A stretch of DNA of 64,000 nucleotides from positions 186,001-250,000 of the forward strand of contig JAMSLZ010000017.1 in assembly GCA_026027325.1 (NCBI GenBank). Reading direction: 5' to 3'. The stretch's first letter is position 1. Every line of letters starts with the position of its first letter. This document shows, in pieces, positions 57,553 through 64,000 of the stretch. The position numbers and the translations under genes were made by a program. Origin of the DNA: Actinomucor elegans. Lineage: Eukaryota; Mucoromycota; Mucoromycetes; Mucorales; Mucoraceae. The notes under the pieces were generated by a model. That model did no database searches and was not told the origin of the DNA. It saw nothing but the letters and a program-made list of their open reading frames with translations.

Positions 57553-59170
57553 ATCCTTTCCGTTTCTATATATTAAAAGAAAAAAAAAGGAAAGAAAGAA
57601 CAACTGCTTGGTAAAAGGAGTGACTAATGAAGGAAAGAAGAAAAAAGAAAAGAAAGGGCCAGGCATTAATGATCTTCTTTTTTTAAATCAAACAGTCCGT
57701 TTCTAGGAGCCAAGTCTGATGAATAGATGGTTCCTAAAAAAAGTTCTATATTACATGGCCTTTCTTTGTCAAGTTTTAGAATAGATCTATATACATCAAT
57801 AGTACTTTTATCATAGTAGGGTTTTCAGGTACAATAACCTTTCTAGGAAATGCCAAGTCCGCTTTTGTGCTATTTTATATGAAAAATAATCTGTTCCAGA
57901 CGCTAGTGTCGATTTTTAAGCGGGCTTGTGGTATACTAATAACTCAAAGAAACTCGAAAGGGGGAGGGGCTTAAACAAGCAAAAGAAAGGATAAACTCAT
58001 TCGATCATTAAAGTTTATAAATAAACCAATAATGGGTGCGAAGTGTTTTAATAAAACAATAGAATTCAAGTTATTGTGTTTTTTTTTTTTTTTTGGATCA
58101 GATGGGCATATTCTCAACATGAATCCCAGATCGATGGAGAAATCTATTCATTCATGGAATTGATTTATATAAAATGCATGTAATTTACAGCCTCCATCCT
58201 TATAGTGCCGTGTATTCATAATGCCATAGACAAACAGCAAGTACAATAGATATATTTTAAACTTGCAGAAGCCTTTAGAAGCGATACTGAAATGAGATTA
58301 CTTGCGAAATGCTGCAATGTTGAAAATGGAAGAAAAAAATCGCAAGGGCGTCCCACACCCCCCTTCGCCATTTAGGTCCAATTTTTCAAAAACCAACTTT
58401 TTTTAATAGTGTAATGACAGTATTTTTAAGGTCTACTCGTTTTTAATTATTGTCGATTTAGCGCGCGCAATAGTATATTCATTTGCTTTATTTCATGTTT
58501 TTTACTGATATAAAATAATATCTGAAATTCTGGTTGATTTTTTTAAAAAAAAAAAAAGTAAGCGAACAACATCTTTTATCAGCATTTTCATGATCAATTC
58601 AAGGTAAAATTCAATACTAGGCTGCACTATGCATTGATCTATTCAATAATCCACAAATATTATTAATATATGCTGCGTCTAACAATCATTGTTTATTATT
58701 ATACTAATTTTGTTTTCTACCAAATTTCGGGACAATTATATTCAATGGTCAGAATGATGAAATTTTACGGTAACATACATTTAATGATAGTTGCAAACAT
58801 TTAGAGATATGGTTTAAACAAGAATTTTGTTTATCTAATACGTAACAAAGTATATATATATATATTTATATGTACTATTTTTCCGTCTACAGTAGTGGAA
58901 AAGTGCCTGCATTAGAGAATTTAAACAGGGAATGCGGTCAAATTAAGCATTGATGCGAACCGCATAACAGTACTTGTATGGGTGTTTTTTAATCCTATAG
59001 TACTTTTTTTTGTTATTTTGTTATTAGTGGTTAGTCTATTTATGGCCGCTATAACGGGTCTTTACGTTTTTACTCGCAGTGTTTAATGGACGAAAATATA
59101 GTCTACTATCATGTTATACTAATGAACTGCTATTGATGAATGCAATATGAGTGGTTGATTACCCTGTCGC

Positions 59171-59208
<38 letters not shown>

Positions 59209-60683
59209 TAGCAGATAAAGTAGTATATTATGGATCTATTCAATCTTATGTAACATTAAACCAAGATCAGTTGGGAGATCTATGGATCATTGGATCTATT
59301 ATACGAAAAGTAAATATTTCTCAATATAACTATTTACGAAAGTGTAACGGTAATTGCATTTTTAATTAAAGAATAGTTGCTAATTACTTTAGCAGTTCAT
59401 TCTCAATGTATCCCAGCCATCTGATATGATATGAAACCGAGATCGGCAGATCTAATGTTCATTAGATTTAAATAACAAGAAATGCATATACTTACACCTA
59501 ATCATTAAAATGCAGTATACCCATTATAGTTGAGTGAAATAACGATTTTAAAAGAAATGTTAGTTTATCAGATGTGACAAAGCTGAGATTGCTTAAGGAA
59601 TGTCGCAGGATTTCGGGAAAAAAAAATCCAGAAAATAATTGTTTGGATCATCGGCAGCCAATAAAATTCATGGATTTGCAACAGGATTCCTGAAACGTAG
59701 ATAGTCATTGGCTATTATCGAAGATAGATGGGATGATGTACATGTAAAAAAGATCTACGGTATTCTCAAATGAAAAACATATATCTCGACCATCTCTGAA
59801 AATACAATATGATGATTCAGGAAATATACAGAACTAATGCACTCTTTGGCCTTATGTATCATGGTTGTATCAGGGCATCACAAAGTGTCTTCTTATTTTC
59901 ATTGTCTTACAAAACGTATGTCATTCGAATAAGGATCAAATGATCTTCAGCGTTTAAGAACCACATCAGTTAGCATGTACATTGTCTTGTATGACCAATT
60001 TTTGGGTGATTTAAAATTCTCCCCCAAAAATTTCTGGAAAAAAATCGATGTTATCCAACATTGATCTCAATTCAATGTCGTATCATTGTTCAGACTGAGC
60101 CGCAGCATCAACTGCTTCTATTGTACTTGTTGTTTTTTCAATAACAAGTCTTAACAGTAGCTATTTAACTAAGAGAATAACAGGCCATTTGTCTTTTTTT
60201 TTTCCATCGAGGTGGAGACCACTGAATTTTTATTTTTCTCAACCCTAACCTTCTTGAGACACGCACTATGCAAGCATGTCTGTGGTACTACAGGTGATTC
60301 AAGAGTATCATGTAATTGGATTATAACGTGAATCGAGTGTATCCACCAATCACAAAAGAATGAATGAAGAGCAGGTCAAATGGAACAATGGCCGATCGTT
60401 GTTTCAGCACAGACCTGTTCTATAGACCAACCAATCATATTGTATAATTGATCATGAAAGGACAACAGAAGCATCATGTGGATTTTTTATATCACTTGTT
60501 TAAGCTTTTTCTCTATTCGGAATTTATAAACAGCCTTAATTCTTATTATTTTGTTCTCTCTCTCTTTCTTTTTTTCTCCTTTCTCCTTTAAATACCTTTG
60601 CAAACAAACAAACAAAATAGAGCTTTTTATTTCTCTCTTTTTTTTTCAATTTTTTACCTTTTTTTTTTTTTACTCATTCCTCA
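57553..60683. other. Long intergenic region
   Basis: About 3.1 kb between divergent ADAM and glycosyltransferase genes. It holds a TAA microsatellite (59171-59208), a short C-rich segment (58345-58380) unlike its surroundings, several A/T runs, and a motif similar to GTTCATTCTCAATG at 59396. Only short unsupported ORFs are present. The last 150 bases are pyrimidine-rich and probably the glycosyltransferase promoter/5' UTR. Confidence 0.5.
59171..59208. repeat. TAA trinucleotide microsatellite
   Basis: About a dozen uninterrupted TAA units in the intergenic region. The short ORF that overlaps it encodes only a polyasparagine run and is not considered a gene. Confidence 0.9.
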
Positions 60684-61907
60684 ATGCGCATTGCTATAAT
60701 TACCGAGAATTTCTTACCCAAAGTCGATGGCGTCACGCGTACACTTGCACGCTTGTTGGAACATCTTTCAATAACCGATCATGAAGTAATTTTGTTAGGC
60801 CCTGAAACGAATATGAAGACCTATGCAGGTGCTGAACTGATAGGTACTTACGGTATCCCTTTCTTTTTGTATCCAGAACTGAAATTCAACTTTTGGAGAC
60901 CTAAATTTACTGAAAAACTACTCGAGTTCCAGCCTGATCTAATCCATCTTGTCGACCCTGTGTTCTTGGGTGCGTTTGGATTAGCCGTGATACGCTATTA
61001 TCTTCCGGATGTGCCTCTTGTTTCATCTTATCATACCAATTTAGCAGTGTATTGCAATCATTTTGGTTATGGGTTCCTTACATCGATGATGTGGCGCTGG
61101 AATCGCTATTGCCATTCGTTTAGCCGGTTTATTGCATGTCCTTCTCCATCAACCCAGTCTATCTTGACCGACCATGGGTTCAGTGATGTCCGATTGTGGC
61201 CCCGTGGTGTAGATATTTCTTTATTTTCTCCGACACAGCGTTCTGAAGCTTTGCGAGCACAATGGATAGGATTATCTAAAAACAAGACAGTAATTTTGTA
61301 TGTGGGTCGCGTGTCGTTTGAAAAGAATATTGAATTATTGATTGAGGCTTACAAGGCCATGGATCATGCAGCTTGTCATTTGGTGATAGTGGGTCACGGT
61401 CCCGCGTTTCAGGAAATCCAGAGTTCGTGTTTGGAGTTGGGTATACCTGTTACGTTAACGGGTTATCTGCAAGGCAGAGATCTGGCGCAGGCGTATGCTT
61501 CTGCAGATGTATTTGCATTTCCTTCAGTGACAGAGACATTTGGTCAGGTTGTGTTGGAGGCCATGGCTTCGGGTTTGCCGGTGGTGGGTTTGGAGGCTGA
61601 AGGCGTAAAGGATTTGGTGGCGCATAGTCGTACAGGGCTGCTATTAAATACGTTTGGTTTATCGGTATCGGATCAACAGGCCAAATACCGTGGACTGTTG
61701 GAGATGTTGGTAGCTCAAAATGGATTATTGAAAGAGATGCGCTTAGAAGCAGTCAAAGAAGCTAAAAAATATACTTGGTATGAAGCAATGGAGTGTATGG
61801 TGCAAGTGTATTATAAAGCGGTGTGTCAAGATGAGCTGGAGGTGATAGTAGATGATGACAGTGGAGTGGAAGAAGACTATGCGGAAAGAAAGCAAATACT
61901 TATATAA
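60684..61907 (+). CDS. GT4 family glycosyltransferase (MgtA/SQD2-like)
   Basis: GT4 retaining glycosyltransferases move a sugar from a nucleotide donor, often mannose or a sulfosugar in this branch, to lipid or glycan acceptors. Single exon, 407 residues. The start MRIAIITENFLPKVDGVTRT is typical of the bacterial alpha-mannosyltransferase MgtA and plant SQD2 group. The acceptor domain has PDLIHLVDPVFLG and PLVSSYHTNL. The donor domain has LWPRGVDISLFSP, VILYVGRVSFEKNIELLIEA, VGHGPAFQE and the E-x7-E motif in TETFGQVVLEAMASGLPVVG. There is no signal peptide or clear membrane helix. It is intronless while most neighbours have introns. The substrate is unknown. Confidence 0.88.
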   Translation: MRIAIITENFLPKVDGVTRTLARLLEHLSITDHEVILLGPETNMKTYAGAELIGTYGIPFFLYPELKFNFWRPKFTEKLLEFQPDLIHLVDPVFLGAFGLAVIRYYLPDVPLVSSYHTNLAVYCNHFGYGFLTSMMWRWNRYCHSFSRFIACPSPSTQSILTDHGFSDVRLWPRGVDISLFSPTQRSEALRAQWIGLSKNKTVILYVGRVSFEKNIELLIEAYKAMDHAACHLVIVGHGPAFQEIQSSCLELGIPVTLTGYLQGRDLAQAYASADVFAFPSVTETFGQVVLEAMASGLPVVGLEAEGVKDLVAHSRTGLLLNTFGLSVSDQQAKYRGLLEMLVAQNGLLKEMRLEAVKEAKKYTWYEAMECMVQVYYKAVCQDELEVIVDDDSGVEEDYAERKQILI

Positions 61908-63164
61908 TTATTTCTATTTAAGCTGTACCACTAATATATACATGTAATGAATGTTTGTACACCTCTTTAGACTTGTTTATATTAATTTTAACAAATATAG
62001 TCTAGTTAATCGAATTATGCTCTGGGTCCTTTTTTTTTTCATAAGTTCTAAAAAGGTAAATCATCCATGGCAGTTGAATTTTTCATTAATGAATTACAGT
62101 GTAACAATTTCATATATAAGATATGTGATCCAGTAAATTTACAGTGAACAAAAATGGCCATATTGATGCAGCATGTAGAACAAAAACTATGCCCTTTCAC
62201 ATGACCCTAGAGTCGCGCCAGCAAGAACCAGGCGTTGCTAACAATATTCAACTTCATTGGCCTTAGGTTGGCTATGGTAGCCGGGCATTTTTTTTTAGAA
62301 AATTCATAGCATCGACGACATAAATTCTAAATATCGAATCATTGACATTCGGGATGTCAAACCGGGGATCCAACATGGTAACCATATATAACCACAAAAC
62401 CGCATTTCAAATCATCAACGGACCGAGATACTAAAACGATTTCCGAGCAAAATATAGAACAAAAGGCGCTCTTTCAAATGGAGGTCGTTTTTTTTTCTAA
62501 TAGGTGTAAGTCGAAATAAGTAAAGTCAGCCAGACATCATATTGCTCTGACCTGGTAATAAATGGAATGCATATGCGAGCACATATATGTCTACTGACGG
62601 TCTTGACCGACTGTACGACAGCATCCGGGAAATGCGCATAGAGCAGACACTGTTAATGAGCCAATGCAATGTTACATTTGAACGGAAAGCGTGTGAAGTT
62701 TTTAATAGCGCGCACAAATAGGTGAATCACTGTCATTGATTGGCTGAAGAGTATCAATATAACTTGTATAGATTAACCTTATAAAGCATTTTCTGATTAT
62801 GCAAAAAAAAAAAAAAAAAAAAAAAAAAATAATAATAATAATAAAAAAGATATATAACAGTTTATTATTAGGAAGGTAACCCCATTTCAGTTTTACTATA
62901 ACCTAAAAGTTCATGAGCCCTTTACTACTCTTGGAACAAGTTGTTATCATATTGGGCTGGGAATATTTTTTTTCTTGTTGTAAGTAAATGTTTATAAAAC
63001 CAACGTAACCATATACAGCAAATATATTGGTAGGTTAGTATTGAAACACATAGTGTACCTTTCTCAAAAGAAAAAAGAAGAAAAAAAAAAAAAGCCCTCA
63101 AAAACTCACTTTTTAGTACTCGAAGCTTTTTTTCTATTCTTCTTCCTGTTTGTTATACTTTTCC
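61908..63164. other. Intergenic region
   Basis: About 1.26 kb. It contains an A27 run at 62803-62829 followed by a short TAA run. ORFs at 61951-62136 (+) and 62526-62717 (-) show no recognisable motif. No gene is supported. Confidence 0.5.
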
Positions 63165-64000
63165 ATGACTTCTAACGTAATCAAAGGTAATATAAAAAAC
63201 AAGATATTATTGTTACATACCTTACTGATACACTCTATAGTCAAAGTCTACTATACTTTGCGTGGTTCAAAATCAACAAGATTAACTAGTTTTACTATAC
63301 CAAACACTGAAAAGACAATTGATCATTCAACCATTCCTATTCCACTAAAAACTTGTTTATGGTCCATATGTTCTTCAAGGTATCTTATTTCCAACTGTAT
63401 TACACGTGATGCACTTACTGATTTAAGCTATTTAGTCCGGACATGATATGTAGAGATCACGATTTATCTATCTATACTGCAAACTTTGATGAATCAGGCC
63501 ATGGCCCAAGCGAAAAACGCGACTCTCTTATCTGGGAAGGCCATGGTTTAATGACTTGGGTCATGGATCAATCCAGAGAAGAGGTTCATGTGTATGGTAA
63601 AGCTGCACAGCATGAAACAATTGATATTTACATTGAATTGCAGCCTGTAAGTAGGGCTTTTGTATATAGTATGAATAAGTGATTTACTTTTTTTTTTTTG
63701 ATAGACTATGAAATGGATGAAAGATGACTTTTTCTCTGCATTAAAAAGTAAATCATTCGAACAGTTTAGAGCTTCTACTCAAACACCCAGTCATCCACTA
63801 TGTAATTGTTATTCTATACCAGAAGCACCAGCACAAGCAGAAACTGAATTTGATAAATACTTACGGCATCGTGTTTCTGAAAACGCCAGCCCACCACTAC
63901 CTTCTCGATTACCTTCCTTATCTACTGTACCAGTATTTCGACCAGAACCTATATTCCCTTCCTCAGCGACAACAACGAATAATAAACGATCGCCACCCAA
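63165..64000 (+). CDS. Uncharacterised protein, 5' part (runs off the window)
   Basis: A spliced model reads MTSNVIK, then exons 63165-63186, 63241-63379, 63436-63646 and 63705 to beyond 64000, all in frame with GT-AG introns. The visible 222 residues include VKVYYTLRGSKSTRLTSFTI, RDSLIWEGHGLMTWVMDQSR, a region TMKWMKDDFFSALKSKSF, and a Pro/Ser-rich stretch after residue 170. No known family was recognised. The frame-consistent splicing of four exons supports a real gene; the start codon is the first suitable Met. Confidence 0.6.

Noticed and set aside
59151..59369. Polyasparagine ORF
   Set aside because: Product of a TAA microsatellite; no other coding signal.
57720..60680. Possible tRNA or other RNA genes in the long intergenic regions
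   Set aside because: Scanned by eye for tRNA B-box-like GGTTCGANTCC and cloverleaf ends on both strands and none was convincing; a covariance-model search would be decisive.

Overview
The window comes from an intron-rich, AT-rich fungal nuclear genome, most likely an early-diverging fungus of the Mucoromycota (Mucorales-like). The reasons are short GT-AG introns of about 45-75 nt in most genes, long A/T homopolymers between genes, a class V/VII-type chitin synthase with a DEK_C tail but no myosin motor, a fungal ADAM metalloprotease and a phenylalanine 4-hydroxylase, which is rare in Dikarya. The species cannot be fixed from sequence alone. Exon models were built by hand. Every junction quoted keeps the reading frame, and splice sites are GT-AG except one GC-AG.

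Layout, left to right. 0.4-3.5 kb: LUC7-type splicing factor and a Pho85-type cyclin. 5.4-9.9 kb: large divergent chitin synthase. 11.0-15.9 kb: proteasome maturation factor UMP1/POMP, a biotin-dependent acyl-CoA carboxylase alpha subunit (methylcrotonyl-CoA carboxylase-like) and the co-chaperone SGT1. 16.8-18.5 kb: F-box protein. 20.3-23.9 kb: SURF4/Erv29 cargo receptor and an anoctamin (TMEM16/Ist2-like). 24.8-25.8 kb: decayed ACR3-type arsenite transporter pseudogene. 26.0-28.4 kb: Tim17-family protein and a lineage-restricted PD-(D/E)XK-like protein. 29.0-32.9 kb: BRD8/Bdc1-type bromodomain protein tail-to-tail with a RasGEF-domain protein that carries an apparent one-base frameshift. 34.6-36.6 kb: second F-box protein.

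The most interesting object is a complete, apparently intact CACTA-type DNA transposon at 37548-42786 (5,239 bp). It has 14-bp terminal inverted repeats beginning CACTATGGG and a 3-bp AAT target duplication. It encodes a six-exon Tnp2-type transposase whose model has no lesion, and a divergently transcribed two-exon companion protein. The right end carries a 39-bp tandem repeat array. A small element with related ends lies at 33589-34268. The big element lies 163 bp upstream of an SDF2-like gene.

42.9-49.4 kb: SDF2-like MIR protein, mitochondrial ribosomal protein mL44, WASP/Las17 actin nucleation promoter and a CDC50 flippase subunit. 52.4-57.6 kb: phenylalanine hydroxylase and the ADAM protease. 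60.7-61.9 kb: intronless GT4 glycosyltransferase. 63.2-64 kb: 5' part of an unidentified gene. No tRNA, rRNA or CRISPR was seen. Genes are mostly unrelated housekeeping functions, as expected for a eukaryotic chromosome. Several pairs are divergent and may share intergenic promoters: Tim17-like/PD-(D/E)XK-like, mL44/WASP, CDC50/PAH, ADAM/GT4, and the two transposon genes.
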